A stretch of 64,000 bases of DNA from Halobacteriovoraceae bacterium (GCA_020635135.1 JACKAJ010000015.1:1-64000), one strand, 5' to 3'; positions 26,388 through 35,529 are shown, numbered from the stretch's first letter. Notes: generated from the letters alone by a model not told the origin. Program-made: numbers and translations.

Positions 26388-26816
26388 ATGGAAAATTATG
26401 ATGAACTAATAAAAAAAGAAGAGGAGTTTCAAGTAAATACAACAAGCAATACAAACAATAAGAATGAAGAGCCAAAATCAAAAAGAGGAAGGAAAAAGAA
26501 ATCACTAGGACAAGGAATAAATGAAATTAAAGACCAAAATAAATTCTTTATAGACGTGTCCAAGGATGAAAGCCAAAGAGAGTTAATTCAAAACATATTA
26601 AGAGAAGCAAATAATAAATCTTATGGAAGAGAAATTATTTTGAAAGACTTAGTTTTAATTGCGCTACCAAAAATTACTCAAAAAGAAATTTTGCGACTTC
26701 AAGAAACAAGCCTCTCGGAAATGGAACGCGTCTCAATGGCACTTGATGAATATAACAAAAAATCTGAAACGAAGCTCAGTCTAGGAGAATTCCTTGTTAA
26801 AAAACTATCCCTTTGA
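26388..26816 (+). CDS. Basic/acidic accessory protein, possible DNA-binding
   Basis: A 142-aa protein: an acidic, Asn-rich first 30 residues, a basic patch (KSKRGRKKK), then a helical C-terminal domain from about residue 55. No family was recognised. AAAGGAG precedes the ATG. The gene follows the nested inverted repeat directly, so it could bind that site as a relaxosome accessory or copy regulator. This is a position-based guess. Confidence 0.5.
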   Translation: MENYDELIKKEEEFQVNTTSNTNNKNEEPKSKRGRKKKSLGQGINEIKDQNKFFIDVSKDESQRELIQNILREANNKSYGREIILKDLVLIALPKITQKEILRLQETSLSEMERVSMALDEYNKKSETKLSLGEFLVKKLSL

Positions 26817-26940
26817 CACGGGGCCGTATTTTATTGATCTTCTATCTCAAAATTAAGAATTCCTAATTAGAATATTTGCGCCTAAAGTTGATTTTTTTAC
26901 TGCTCAACCGCCGAGAAGTTGGCACCATTGGGTAATAAAA

Positions 26941-27222
26941 ATGGCTGATAAAACCCCTTACTTTCAAAACGAAAAACGTTATAATAAATGTAGTACCTGT
27001 TCAAAAAAAACAGGTCCGCTCTTTGAAAATTTAATAGAGATTAAAACAGACGAGAACAACAGATGGCTAAATACTAATGAAGCCGCTGAATTTTTAAGAT
27101 TAACACCAAACGCTTTACGAATCCTCGTTCATAGAGCACAGGTTAAGTATTATAAATTTGGCCGCCGTCTTAGATTTAGAGAAAATGATTTGCACTCTCT
27201 AATCCTTCCAACGGAGGTTTAG
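26941..27222 (+). CDS. Excisionase-like HTH protein
   Basis: A 93-aa protein. A CSTC pair lies near residue 17. The C-terminal half (WLNTNEAAEFLRLTPNALRILVHRAQVKYYKFGRRLRFRENDL, given here as a pattern in residues ~41-83) is a MerR-like winged HTH of the excisionase type. It ends 2 bp before the integrase gene and is likely its directionality factor. Confidence 0.75.
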   Translation: MADKTPYFQNEKRYNKCSTCSKKTGPLFENLIEIKTDENNRWLNTNEAAEFLRLTPNALRILVHRAQVKYYKFGRRLRFRENDLHSLILPTEV

Positions 27223-27224
27223 AA

Positions 27225-28316
27225 ATGCCAATCTACACTGAACAAAAAAATGGTAAGACAACTTATACAGTTGTTGCTACCTCAAGAATCAACGGTAAAC
27301 AAGTTAACAAGAAAAAGAGAAACGTCACTTCGATTGCAGCAGCTAAAAGAATTGAATTAGATCTCAAGCTTGCACTTACGCGCTTAAAAGAAGAACCTCA
27401 AATGTGCACTTGGATCGAATGGTCAGAGAAGTGTCTCGATCGAATGAAACTCCAATTCAAAGGAAGTACCGTTGCTAATTACCAATCTAATTTTAACAGG
27501 TGGGTTCATCCTTTTTTCTGTAAAAAATTACTTGATGAGATCAAGCCCTCAGACATTCATTCACTTGTTTATAACAAGATTGAAGGAGCAAGTCTTGAGG
27601 CCCGTCATGGAGTTTTAAAAAGACTTAAACGTGTATTTGCAATGGCGGTAGAAGACGGAATTATTTCGCGTAACCCAGCAACTGGAATTACAGTCAAAGT
27701 TCCTGAATCTCCTCAAGCAGTTTTAAATCGTACAGAGATCAACACACTACTTTCTGAGGCCATGAATAAAAACCATCGCTACTATGCACACTGGGCATTG
27801 GCCCTTTTAACTGGGTTAAGAAAAGGAGAGCTAATAGCACTAACTTGGTCAGACATTGATTTTGAAAATCGTGTTATCTCAGTTACAAAAAGCTGGGGAC
27901 GCATTGATGGTATTGGCCCTACAAAAAGTACAAAGAACCGCTATGTTCCCATTTCAATCGAGCTTGAGAGATTTCTTAAGGTGCTAAGGTCAATGTCTAG
28001 AAATGACAACAAAGTCCTTGAGCAACATAAGGAATGGCTATATGGAGATGCTGCTAAATCACTTAAAAATTTCTGTAAAGAAATTGGCATCACTCCTATA
28101 AAATTCCACGATCTCCGAGCTACATTTATAACGCAGATGCTCCTTCGAGGAGTACCACTTGCAAAGGTAATGAAGATCGTAGGTCACTCTACAATCAAAA
28201 CTACTATGCGGTATTTGCGCTTAATTGCAGAGGACACCCAAGGAGCCACTGAGGAACTTGGAATCGTCCTTCCTAGAGCAGAAGAAAAAGGGAATCTAGT
28301 TTCCCTATTTAAGTAA
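27225..28316 (+). CDS. Tyrosine recombinase (integrase)
   Basis: A 363-aa phage-type integrase. Residues 1-60 are an arm-binding domain, ~61-160 the core-binding SAM-like domain, and ~165-340 the catalytic domain. Active residues visible are R199 (TGLRKGEL), H295 and R298 (HDLRATF), H321 (VGHS) and nucleophile Y330 (TTMRYLR). All are present, so it is probably active. GGAGG precedes the ATG. It should integrate and excise the element together with the neighbouring excisionase-like protein. Confidence 0.93.
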   Translation: MPIYTEQKNGKTTYTVVATSRINGKQVNKKKRNVTSIAAAKRIELDLKLALTRLKEEPQMCTWIEWSEKCLDRMKLQFKGSTVANYQSNFNRWVHPFFCKKLLDEIKPSDIHSLVYNKIEGASLEARHGVLKRLKRVFAMAVEDGIISRNPATGITVKVPESPQAVLNRTEINTLLSEAMNKNHRYYAHWALALLTGLRKGELIALTWSDIDFENRVISVTKSWGRIDGIGPTKSTKNRYVPISIELERFLKVLRSMSRNDNKVLEQHKEWLYGDAAKSLKNFCKEIGITPIKFHDLRATFITQMLLRGVPLAKVMKIVGHSTIKTTMRYLRLIAEDTQGATEELGIVLPRAEEKGNLVSLFK

Positions 28317-28441
28317 GACTTAGGTCTTCTGTTACAAATTAACCACAAAATTCAATTTATGGTAAATATGAAACAAGACTATTCTGCTTGCCAATACTTA
28401 CCAAACTTTATTAAATGCGAGTAATACCAAGAGGTTAACTC

Positions 28442-28467
28442 GGAGCGGATCACCCGCTCCATTTTTT
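28442..28467 (+). terminator. Terminator downstream of the integrase
   Basis: GGAGCGG (28442-28448), loop ATCAC, CCGCTCC (28454-28460), then A and seven T. It is used here as the approximate right end of the element. The 120 bp between integrase and hairpin show no clear att repeat. Confidence 0.75.
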
Positions 28468-28501
28468 TAGATTTCCTTTTATACTCTTACTACTGCTCTG
28501 A

Positions 28502-28912
28502 TTAATAATTTACTTTACAGTCTGTTAATGGAATATCTTGAACTATATTGATAATATACCGATTAGTAGATAAGTCCTGCTCAAAATAGGTCACCCTTCT
28601 GAAGTTTCCAACTTTTTTAATAGTGAAGTTCGATCGCCATGAATTAGGAATTTCATTATTGCATTCGTAGTCCATTTTCTTGTGGTCGATTTTACAGTCA
28701 GCATCTTTGTAGTACCAGTCAACGATATCAAAATCGCCAGTATTGGTATAAAAGCGACTAGTAAAGTTGACTGCTCCATCATATTCTCCAACTGCCACAA
28801 AAAAATGTTGATCAGCAAATCCATTAAAATTACAAGACAACTCAGCAGTGTGAGTAGCAAAAGAGGGTAAACAAATAAGCATGGTGGTAATAAATAGTTG
28901 AATCTTTCTCAT
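28502..28912 (-). CDS. Small exported protein, Cys-start/Cys-end type
   Basis: A 136-aa protein with a signal peptide to about residue 21. The mature part starts with ELSC and ends with DCKVNY, plus two inner cysteines (DADCKID and YECNN). No family was recognised. Its layout resembles four other small exported proteins in this window. It converges on the integrase terminator. Confidence 0.6.
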   Translation of the reverse strand: MRKIQLFITTMLICLPSFATHTAELSCNFNGFADQHFFVAVGEYDGAVNFTSRFYTNTGDFDIVDWYYKDADCKIDHKKMDYECNNEIPNSWRSNFTIKKVGNFRRVTYFEQDLSTNRYIINIVQDIPLTDCKVNY

Positions 28913-29077
28913 AATATTTTCCTTTTATTCGTAAGCTTAATAATAAGAGCAAGAGTAAACTCCGGTAACACAAAGCACAAGGAATTCTGTAATAAATACA
29001 TACCTTGATACAGTAAAAAAATGGGGAAAATGGTAACTGCTCAATATCACATTAATTATTTTACAAAGCCTAATGGG

Positions 29078-29133
29078 TACCCTTACTCTAAGTCCCAAAA
29101 GTGTGGACGTACCCTTACTCTACCCTTACTCTA
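29078..29133. repeat. Three direct copies of a 13-bp repeat
   Basis: TACCCTTACTCTA occurs at 29078-29090, 29110-29122 and 29121-29133, the last two sharing two bases and running into the end of the amidohydrolase gene. The rest of the 218-bp gap (28913-29130) shows no gene. It could be an iteron-like site, a repeated chromosomal element, or a scar near the element's edge. Confidence 0.6.
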
Positions 29134-29787
29134 TTCTGTAAAATTGCGTTTTAACACTTCCAAAATCTTTTGAGTTTTTTCTCTATCGTTGACAATTTTC
29201 TGGTTAAATTCTAGCTCAAAACCTACGTAACTGAGACCTATCTCCTTTCTGAAGGATGTGGCCAACCCGTCTGTTTTGCCAAGGTAAGGATAATTCAATC
29301 GGCACTTCACTCCACTTTTAATGAGTTCTTTTTTTAAACGCTTGGCTATTTCTTTTTCTTTTTTTCTGGCCGGGTCATAGAGAATTGAAAAATCACAGTT
29401 TCGTTGCACTCCATTTTTTTTAGGCGTAAAGGAGTGAACGGCCAGGTGAATGCCCTCCCGAGGTAATTTTTTTTTAATCGAATTCCTGTAATCTATAAAC
29501 GTCTTCAATAGACGCAGCCGAGATTTTTCTGAAAGACATTGAGAGTACTTGCCCCAAACATGTTTATTGGTAATGGAGCGATTATAGTCAATCAGTAAAC
29601 GCGTGACTTTGTTTACAAACAGATCACTTTTTAATTGCCTGGAAATTTCCTTGGCCATCTTCATCGCCCCTTTATCGTAAGCAACGTGACTCTCTAACGT
29701 TTTCTGGGGAATTTCAACTTCTCTGGCCAGCCAACCGGGAATCTGATTCCCTGCGTGCTCGCAGGTAATGAGAATTTTAGTTTTCAT
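29131..29787 (-). CDS. N-formylglutamate amidohydrolase family protein
   Basis: About 218 aa. Family motifs visible are TCEHAGNQIP near the N-terminus, DYNRS, the metal-site HSFTP and LEFNQ. Known members hydrolyse N-formyl-glutamate; here the gene ends a four-gene ligase/peptidase operon, so it may trim an amide product instead. ATG 29787 lies inside the last codons of the preceding gene, giving an 11-bp overlap. An in-frame TTG at 29805 is less likely. Confidence 0.82.
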   Translation of the reverse strand: MKTKILITCEHAGNQIPGWLAREVEIPQKTLESHVAYDKGAMKMAKEISRQLKSDLFVNKVTRLLIDYNRSITNKHVWGKYSQCLSEKSRLRLLKTFIDYRNSIKKKLPREGIHLAVHSFTPKKNGVQRNCDFSILYDPARKKEKEIAKRLKKELIKSGVKCRLNYPYLGKTDGLATSFRKEIGLSYVGFELEFNQKIVNDREKTQKILEVLKRNFTE

Positions 29788-30976
29788 AGGCTTCGTTTTT
29801 AACAAGACAATCGATAATTTTTTTATAGAGATCCAAGCTCAAATCCTCTTTGATCAATCTTTCAGACAAGGAACCTTGCTCTTTGAGAATTTTTAAGCCC
29901 CTATGATATCTTTGTGGAATCCGATCCATAAATTTATCGACCAACCCTGCACGCAATTCAGAAAATTTCCCTTTGTCTTCAGCAATGCCAAACAGATCAA
30001 AATACCCCGTTAGATTAATTTCTGGATTGTATTGCTTGGAAGCTTCATAAACTTCCCGCAAATATTGATCTGTAAAGACGCCTCCATTTTTCTTCGCATC
30101 TTCAAGTGAATAAACAAACTTCACAAGTTCAATTATTAACTGAGCAATTGCAAAATCCATATAGGGCGATTCTTGAATATCCATTAAGCGTATCTCAATG
30201 GCCCCCACATCGAATTTAGGAATCGCCGCTCTCGAATTGAGCCAAGGATTTTGTAAAGTTTTGGCATGATCATACTTTGAGATATCAGCATATATTTTCC
30301 GCAAGATGGAATGATATTCTTCGAATGACCCAACATTTTCTGGAATGATATTGCCAATAATCGATGGAATTTTTATTTGGTTTTTTTCATAAAAAGCTAA
30401 ACGATTATCGGCAAAAGTCCCCTTCCCACCGTCATAAAAGGGAGAACTGGCGGCCAAAAAAGGAATTAAAGGTAGAACTATGCGGATCGCCGAATGCAAG
30501 AACACAAATTCCGACTCACTTTGGTAAGGAAAATTGATGTGAACTGATTGCAAGTTAGACCACCCATGCCCCCGGCAATCAAATATTTCATTGTATAAAT
30601 GATAAATTTCTCTCAATTCTTGAGGCCAAAGAACAGTTTCAGTTTTTGGGTCAAACCAGGGATTCATCGCTGTTGGCATCAATGTACAATTGTATTTTTG
30701 AAGGAGCTCTTCAATTGAGAGGATTGATTCATGAAAGAGTTTATCGAGATCTTCTATATCACTTTCCGGCTTTTTAAATTTTATCTCTAAGACATGATTA
30801 ACCAACTCATTTGACCAGCACACATCCCCTATTTCCACATCATTGCAAATCTCTCCGCCATTGAGCTCTTGAAGAATTTTATCTGCAATGGGTGCAACTT
30901 TTAATGTGTCTCTATTAACAATTATATATTCAGCTTCAATCCCATAGACAGAAAAAACTTTAAACTTACGAGACAT
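29777..30976 (-). CDS. GCS2-family carboxylate-amine ligase
   Basis: About 399 aa, glutamate-cysteine ligase type 2 fold. Visible family features are GIEAEYIIV at the N-terminus, the HINFPYQS strand, and LNSRAAIPKFDVGAIEIRLMD in the catalytic core. The family joins a carboxylate to an amine using ATP. ATG 30976 is chosen for AGGAAAGGA just upstream; it overlaps the ATP-grasp gene by 11 bp. Its partner genes argue for a dedicated peptide or metabolite pathway and not glutathione synthesis. Confidence 0.8.
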   Translation of the reverse strand: MSRKFKVFSVYGIEAEYIIVNRDTLKVAPIADKILQELNGGEICNDVEIGDVCWSNELVNHVLEIKFKKPESDIEDLDKLFHESILSIEELLQKYNCTLMPTAMNPWFDPKTETVLWPQELREIYHLYNEIFDCRGHGWSNLQSVHINFPYQSESEFVFLHSAIRIVLPLIPFLAASSPFYDGGKGTFADNRLAFYEKNQIKIPSIIGNIIPENVGSFEEYHSILRKIYADISKYDHAKTLQNPWLNSRAAIPKFDVGAIEIRLMDIQESPYMDFAIAQLIIELVKFVYSLEDAKKNGGVFTDQYLREVYEASKQYNPEINLTGYFDLFGIAEDKGKFSELRAGLVDKFMDRIPQRYHRGLKILKEQGSLSERLIKEDLSLDLYKKIIDCLVKNEAYEN

Positions 30977-32429
30977 TTTGTCCTTTCCTGTTTTGACATT
31001 TATTATAAAAATATTTTGCAATTTTATCGTACAACTCATCCCCTAATAGTTTGTCTTCTACTCCAGCATCAATATTAGGGTTATCATTAATTTCAATAAA
31101 ATAAACTTGATCATCTTTTTGTTTAAGATCAACTCCATAGAGGCCATTGCCAATTTCTTTGGCTACTTTTAACGATACTTTTTTAATTTTTTCGTCAACA
31201 TCCTTTGGGTCAATAGACTCATAGTCACCTTCAATATTTTTTCCGTTCTTGTGGTTGATTATTTGCCAATGATCTTTGGCCATAAAATATTTGCAGGCAT
31301 AAATAATTTCTCCGTCCAGTACACCTATTCTCCAATCATAATCTGTGGGAATATATTCTTGAACAATGAGCAACTCACTTGTTTTAAACAACTCAGCCAT
31401 TAATTTTTTAAATTCTTCCATGCAAGTGGCCTTATGGACACCTTGCGAGAATGCTGAGTCAGGTTGTTTCACTATGCAGGGGAATTTCAAAGAATCGAGA
31501 TGCAAATTCAGACTTTTAGAATCTGTAATTATAGATTTAGGACGATTGACTTTTAATCGTTCTACTAACTGCTCAAGAAATATTTTATTTGTACAGCGAA
31601 CAATGGAATCGGGATCATCCATAACGACCACACCTTCGATATCGGCACTTCGAGAAATTCGATACGTATGGTGTGTTACATTGGTTGTTTCTCTAATAAA
31701 GAGGGCATCAAAATTATTCACATCAGGGCGTTCTTCATTTTGAATAAGCCGCACTCTAAAGTGATGTCGCTCAAAGGCCTTGACAAATTTTTTAAGTGCT
31801 CTTTTATCGCTGGGAGGATTGGCCTCTTTCTCATTATACAATATCGCCATATCGTAATGATACCTATGCGATTTGGATTTACTGTATTTATTGCTATCAA
31901 TATAGTCTTTAGCCGTTTTTGCCAAAAAATCGAGATGCTTGGGATCAATTGTTTCCAATGTAAGAAGCGATATTTTTTTTATTTGCCACTGCCCAATATT
32001 TTCAAAATAAACTCGGAACATCGGCGCTTGAATGATTCGAAATAACTCCCAAGCAAGTTTATCATAGGCGGTCGCAACATTTTTCCCAAAATAAACACTC
32101 AACTCAAAGTTTTGTGATTTTAATTTCTTCAATTTTTTTTGAGCTAAATTTGTAATCTCTTCAGAAATTATTTTATTAATTTTTCTATTATTCAAATCTT
32201 GGATGGTTCTTGCCGAAGGTAAAACTTTATCCCCTCTCGCCATGGCCAATAATGAAACATAATAACCTTTTTCCTGATAACCCATGTTTGAAGAAAGATT
32301 GAAAACTTTAGTTTTACTCTTATCCTCTTGATTATCGAGGATATACTGCATAGGTGTTTTGGCCACTAACCCTTGGGCCGTAAATTGAGAGATATACTTT
32401 TCATTGGCAATAACTATTTTTTTACTCAT
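30966..32429 (-). CDS. RimK-type ATP-grasp ligase with N-terminal extension
   Basis: A 487-aa protein. Residues ~1-190 form a RimK-associated N-terminal domain. The ATP-grasp core follows: IRETTNVTHHTYRISRSAD, PCIVKQPDSAFSQGV (nucleotide-binding lysine), LLIVQEYIPTDYDWRIGVLDG, and the metal site YFIEINDNPNID. RimK-type ligases add amino acids, often glutamate, to a carboxylate. It overlaps the C39-like gene by 8 bp. The substrate is unknown; it could act on a peptide, a protein C-terminus or a small molecule. Confidence 0.85.
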   Translation of the reverse strand: MSKKIVIANEKYISQFTAQGLVAKTPMQYILDNQEDKSKTKVFNLSSNMGYQEKGYYVSLLAMARGDKVLPSARTIQDLNNRKINKIISEEITNLAQKKLKKLKSQNFELSVYFGKNVATAYDKLAWELFRIIQAPMFRVYFENIGQWQIKKISLLTLETIDPKHLDFLAKTAKDYIDSNKYSKSKSHRYHYDMAILYNEKEANPPSDKRALKKFVKAFERHHFRVRLIQNEERPDVNNFDALFIRETTNVTHHTYRISRSADIEGVVVMDDPDSIVRCTNKIFLEQLVERLKVNRPKSIITDSKSLNLHLDSLKFPCIVKQPDSAFSQGVHKATCMEEFKKLMAELFKTSELLIVQEYIPTDYDWRIGVLDGEIIYACKYFMAKDHWQIINHKNGKNIEGDYESIDPKDVDEKIKKVSLKVAKEIGNGLYGVDLKQKDDQVYFIEINDNPNIDAGVEDKLLGDELYDKIAKYFYNKCQNRKGQNVS

Positions 32430-33126
32430 CTTTTTTCTTAATTAGTAAGAGATTTCCATCATAAGAAGAGATACCTAATAAGACTGAACTTAATAACCGA
32501 GTAGCCTCTATATTATAGTGGTGGGAACTATTAATGGGGTTATTGTGATAGGGATCACATATGAAAAACTCTTTGCGGCTATACCCATCAATAACGACAA
32601 AATGCCCTACAGGTTCACCATTTAAATCATCGTATTCATTTGTTACTGGATTTTCTCTTTTATCTCTATAGAGCCAAGTTGAGCTCAACCCTGTGAGGAT
32701 GGGAATCCTTTTTTTTATGATTTTTTTTAATAACTTCCCTGAGAGATCTTCAAAAATTAACTGCCCGCCACTTTTGATAAAAGCAATATACTGGTTTAGT
32801 GCAAATTTATGTTTACTATTGATATTTGGGCTTTTAAGACTTTCCTCTAATTTTTTACAAATTTGCTCTGAGCTAAGGTTAAACCAGGTGGGGTCAAAGA
32901 TGTTGATGTTATAACTAACAATGGAAACTTCATAACCTCTCTCAAGGGCATGTTTGCCCAAGACAGCGGCTAGTGTCCCTCCACCTTCCTCAAATTGATT
33001 AATTTCGTTGATGACTTCGTCGAGGGCAATTAAATCCCCATAATAACGATAAACGGCATGAAGACTGGTTGGCCCACAAGTTGTGTAGTCAGGCTGCTTG
33101 TCGATAGAGACGTTGAGTTTAATCAA
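32422..33126 (-). CDS. C39-like cysteine peptidase, first gene of amidoligase operon
   Basis: A papain-fold protein: catalytic Cys in QPDYTTCGPTSL, His in GHFVVIDGY, and a CDPYHNNP segment. C39 peptidases usually cut at double-glycine leaders, but this one has no transporter fused and no signal peptide. TTG 33126 is favoured because GAAGG lies about 6 bp upstream; a TTG at 33165 would add 13 hydrophobic residues. It may process or hydrolyse the product of the downstream ligases. Confidence 0.75.
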   Translation of the reverse strand: MIKLNVSIDKQPDYTTCGPTSLHAVYRYYGDLIALDEVINEINQFEEGGGTLAAVLGKHALERGYEVSIVSYNINIFDPTWFNLSSEQICKKLEESLKSPNINSKHKFALNQYIAFIKSGGQLIFEDLSGKLLKKIIKKRIPILTGLSSTWLYRDKRENPVTNEYDDLNGEPVGHFVVIDGYSRKEFFICDPYHNNPINSSHHYNIEATRLLSSVLLGISSYDGNLLLIKKKDE

Positions 33127-33238
33127 AAATACCTTCTGTTTTAATAAGGCAAAATCAATAAACAAAAGAATATTCCATTGAAAGAAAAGCGTCTATGAGA
33201 AGTTCTTAACTCGCTATTAAATGCAGCGCATTGTGGGT

Positions 33239-34078
33239 CTACTTTTCCCGGCACCAATCAAGATAAAATCGATTCAGTTCTTGTTCGATATCTGCAACCT
33301 CAGTGTTTTTTACTGGAAGCTTGATTAAAACTGAAAAGTCTTTACCATTTTCAACGATAATTTTGGTTTTCGGGTCAATCGAAGGAACTAGTAATCCTTC
33401 CTTATCGCAGAACTTACTAATGCTTTTCTTGCTTTCTTGTAAATAGGTCTTACAAAATGCTTCTGCTACTTTTAAAATTCGTTCTTCAAAATCTTCCAAT
33501 CTTTTTTCTTCTGCAATTTTAAAAACAAAAGACTTGATGGAATAACCTTTAAAATAGGATTCATTTTTCAACGCTTTTGAAAGCATTAAGCTATTAGGAA
33601 TGGCAATGATGTCTCCGGTGGTTTGCTGAGAATTCTTTTCGGGTCCAATTTCTAAAATTTTAGTGGATAACAAGCTCTTCTCAATGACAAATCCCCTATG
33701 AGCATCAACCTCAATCCTGTCCCCCACTTTAAAGAGATTGGCGAAGTTGATCATGATCCCACCGGTAATACACATGATGAGCTCTTTAAAGGCCAGGACA
33801 ATCGCAGCCGCTACCGCCAGAATGGAAACAAAAAAGACTTGAAGTTGAGTAAACCACAAGAAAAATACACAGAAAAACAATAGAAAAAATATGATCCTAG
33901 ATGTCTTCCTCTTTAAGACAATCTTTTCTTGCTTTGTTCCCGGTCTTTTGTCTATTGTCCTAAAAATTAATCTTCTAACTATCCCAAAGATGATCAAAAT
34001 AATGAAGCTTAAGAGAATTGTTTTTAAATAAGGGTGCTCCACCAGCAACATCTCAAAGCTAGAAAAATATTTTTTCAC
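33239..34078 (-). CDS. MscS-family mechanosensitive channel
   Basis: A 279-aa protein with three membrane segments (residues ~18-40, 62-80, 83-112) and then the MscS beta domain (LFKVGDRIEV, IIAIPNSLMLSKALKN). It releases solutes on osmotic downshock. The pore-helix stretch ILAVAAAIVLAFKELI is shorter in glycine than in E. coli MscS. It is monocistronic and divergent from the next gene. Confidence 0.85.
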   Translation of the reverse strand: MKKYFSSFEMLLVEHPYLKTILLSFIILIIFGIVRRLIFRTIDKRPGTKQEKIVLKRKTSRIIFFLLFFCVFFLWFTQLQVFFVSILAVAAAIVLAFKELIMCITGGIMINFANLFKVGDRIEVDAHRGFVIEKSLLSTKILEIGPEKNSQQTTGDIIAIPNSLMLSKALKNESYFKGYSIKSFVFKIAEEKRLEDFEERILKVAEAFCKTYLQESKKSISKFCDKEGLLVPSIDPKTKIIVENGKDFSVLIKLPVKNTEVADIEQELNRFYLDWCREK

Positions 34079-34144
34079 TCAACTTTCTCCTAGAAATTTC
34101 ATTTGCACTCAAGGCAGACCTATTATCCTCATTTTTATCTAAAA

Positions 34145-34174
34145 TTGTAAATTTAATGAAAGTTCGTGTATAAT
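34145..34174 (+). promoter_or_regulatory. Sigma70-type promoter
   Basis: TTGTAA at 34145-34150, 18-bp spacer, TATAAT at 34169-34174. It lies 41 bp upstream of ATG 34216, which has AAGGAGG at a good distance. Confidence 0.6.
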
Positions 34175-34215
34175 GACCGCACTTTTTTAGAATCAATAAA
34201 ACAAGGAGGTCCCTT

Positions 34216-34950
34216 ATGCTAAAAAAAATCCCCACACCTCACCAAGACATTGTCGCCTTTTCAGCAGTTGGAACGCTAACGAAAGAAGACTACACTGAAA
34301 ACATCGTCCCCCTCATCCAAGATGCTCGGAAAAAAGGGGAAAAGATCAAGTTTCTCTTCCAATTTGGAACTGAGTTTGAAAACTTTTCACCTGCAGCTGC
34401 CTGGGAAGATTTCAAGCTTGGCGTACATTATTTAGAAACTTTTTCTAGAATAGCCGTCGTTACCGATACACCTTGGCTTAAAAACCTTTCCACTTTTTTT
34501 GGTCACGCCATCCCCTGTACCGTTAAAGGTTTTAAAAATAATGAACTAGAGGACGCAATGGCCTGGCTCAACTCTGGTGAAATTGGATTTAATTTCAAGA
34601 TAAACGAACAAGAACAATACGTTCAGGTAGAAATTAAGGCTCCTCTAACATCTGATAATTTCTATTTGCTCTCTCATGCAGTCGATCGCTGGCTTGAACT
34701 CGGCAATAATCTTAAAGGTCTGGTTATTCACACTCAAAAATTCCCTGGCTGGGAAGATTTTGGAAGTTTTGTCTCTCATATTGAATTTATAAAAGACCAT
34801 CACAAAAAATTAGATAAAGTTGCTCTAGTCGCTGATAGCGAATTCCTCGATTTTGCGACACAATTAGGGAGCCACTTCGTCGATGCTGAGGTTAAACACT
34901 TCCCCTATGATGAACTCTCCAAAGCACAGCAGTGGATAACTAATCCATAG
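34216..34950 (+). CDS. Tandem SpoIIAA-like (STAS-fold) protein
   Basis: A 244-aa protein made of two similar halves (1-~118 and ~125-244). Each shows a beta-strand, an acidic helix, an FSPAAAWEDF or FPGWEDFGSF motif after a core strand, then RIAVVTDTPWL or KVALVADSEFL, ending in a DAMAWL or KAQQWI helix. This is the SpoIIAA-like fold seen in many stress-linked proteins of unknown role. Single-domain versions are normal; a tandem copy is less common. Confidence 0.7.
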   Translation: MLKKIPTPHQDIVAFSAVGTLTKEDYTENIVPLIQDARKKGEKIKFLFQFGTEFENFSPAAAWEDFKLGVHYLETFSRIAVVTDTPWLKNLSTFFGHAIPCTVKGFKNNELEDAMAWLNSGEIGFNFKINEQEQYVQVEIKAPLTSDNFYLLSHAVDRWLELGNNLKGLVIHTQKFPGWEDFGSFVSHIEFIKDHHKKLDKVALVADSEFLDFATQLGSHFVDAEVKHFPYDELSKAQQWITNP

Positions 34951-35392
34951 TTCCAATTTCAGTATAAAAAGAGTCAAAAAGCGTGCGGTTTTGATGGGCC
35001 TCACGCTTTTTAAATAAAAGCGCCATTTTTTCAATCTGATCAACGAGCTCTTGCTTGGATGCTTCTCTCGCGAATCGAGGAAGTTCGTGGACTAGAATTT
35101 CTATTTCTCGGAACAGTTCGCGGTTGCGTATGGCCCGAGCATGGACCCAAGGCGCCTTCAGTTTAACCTCGTCAATCGACTGCAATTCTTTTTGGTACTG
35201 CTTATAAGTATCAAAGACTTTAGAAAACGCCATGAGAGTTTTTTCTACTGCCAGTCTCTTGGAATCAAAATCTGAAATCTGATCAACTGTCGTCAAAAGC
35301 TCAGTCATGACCTTCCCCATTTCCACATATTGGCGGTCCGGGTAGACAAAAATGGTGAAATCGGGATTATGGGCGTGTTTTTGTGTTTGCAT
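34940..35392 (-). CDS. Hypothetical helical protein
   Basis: A 150-aa protein, soluble and almost entirely helical after residue 25, with charged heptad-like stretches. No family was recognised. ATG 35392 is chosen for AAGGAAGGA upstream; an in-frame ATG at 35434 lacks a site. Its stop overlaps the convergent SpoIIAA-like gene by 11 bp. Confidence 0.55.
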   Translation of the reverse strand: MQTQKHAHNPDFTIFVYPDRQYVEMGKVMTELLTTVDQISDFDSKRLAVEKTLMAFSKVFDTYKQYQKELQSIDEVKLKAPWVHARAIRNRELFREIEILVHELPRFAREASKQELVDQIEKMALLFKKREAHQNRTLFDSFYTEIGTMD

Positions 35393-35529
35393 AGAATCCT
35401 TCCTTTTCTCTAAAAATAACATAAGAACACTCAATAATCGTTTGTACTTTTTTTCACATTAAATTAATAAACCCTCAATTCATTTCCTCGAAATCCCCTC
35501 TATATTAGTTCTTAAAGGAAGGTGGTCCT

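Larger units (their letters stand above)
2281..28470. mobile_element. Integrative conjugative-type element (boundaries partly inferred)
   Basis: This block lies between core genes and holds a restriction-like cassette, a two-component operon, a Trb-type type IV secretion operon with coupling protein, an excisionase-like protein and a tyrosine recombinase. The left edge is a sequence-visible junction in the yceI-like gene at 2280/2281. The right edge is placed after the terminator that follows the integrase, near 28470. I found no direct repeat joining the two ends, so the att sites are unresolved. The left end may be a later deletion, because the DUF2779 gene is truncated at the same point. 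Confidence 0.6.

Noticed and set aside
28430..28470. tRNA gene end as an integration site near the integrase
   Set aside because: The GC-rich hairpin is a simple terminator; no cloverleaf, T-loop or CCA pattern could be built around it.
28591..28860. 89-codon minus-strand frame inside the exported protein gene at 28502
   Set aside because: It is a frame shift of the better candidate, which has a clear signal peptide.
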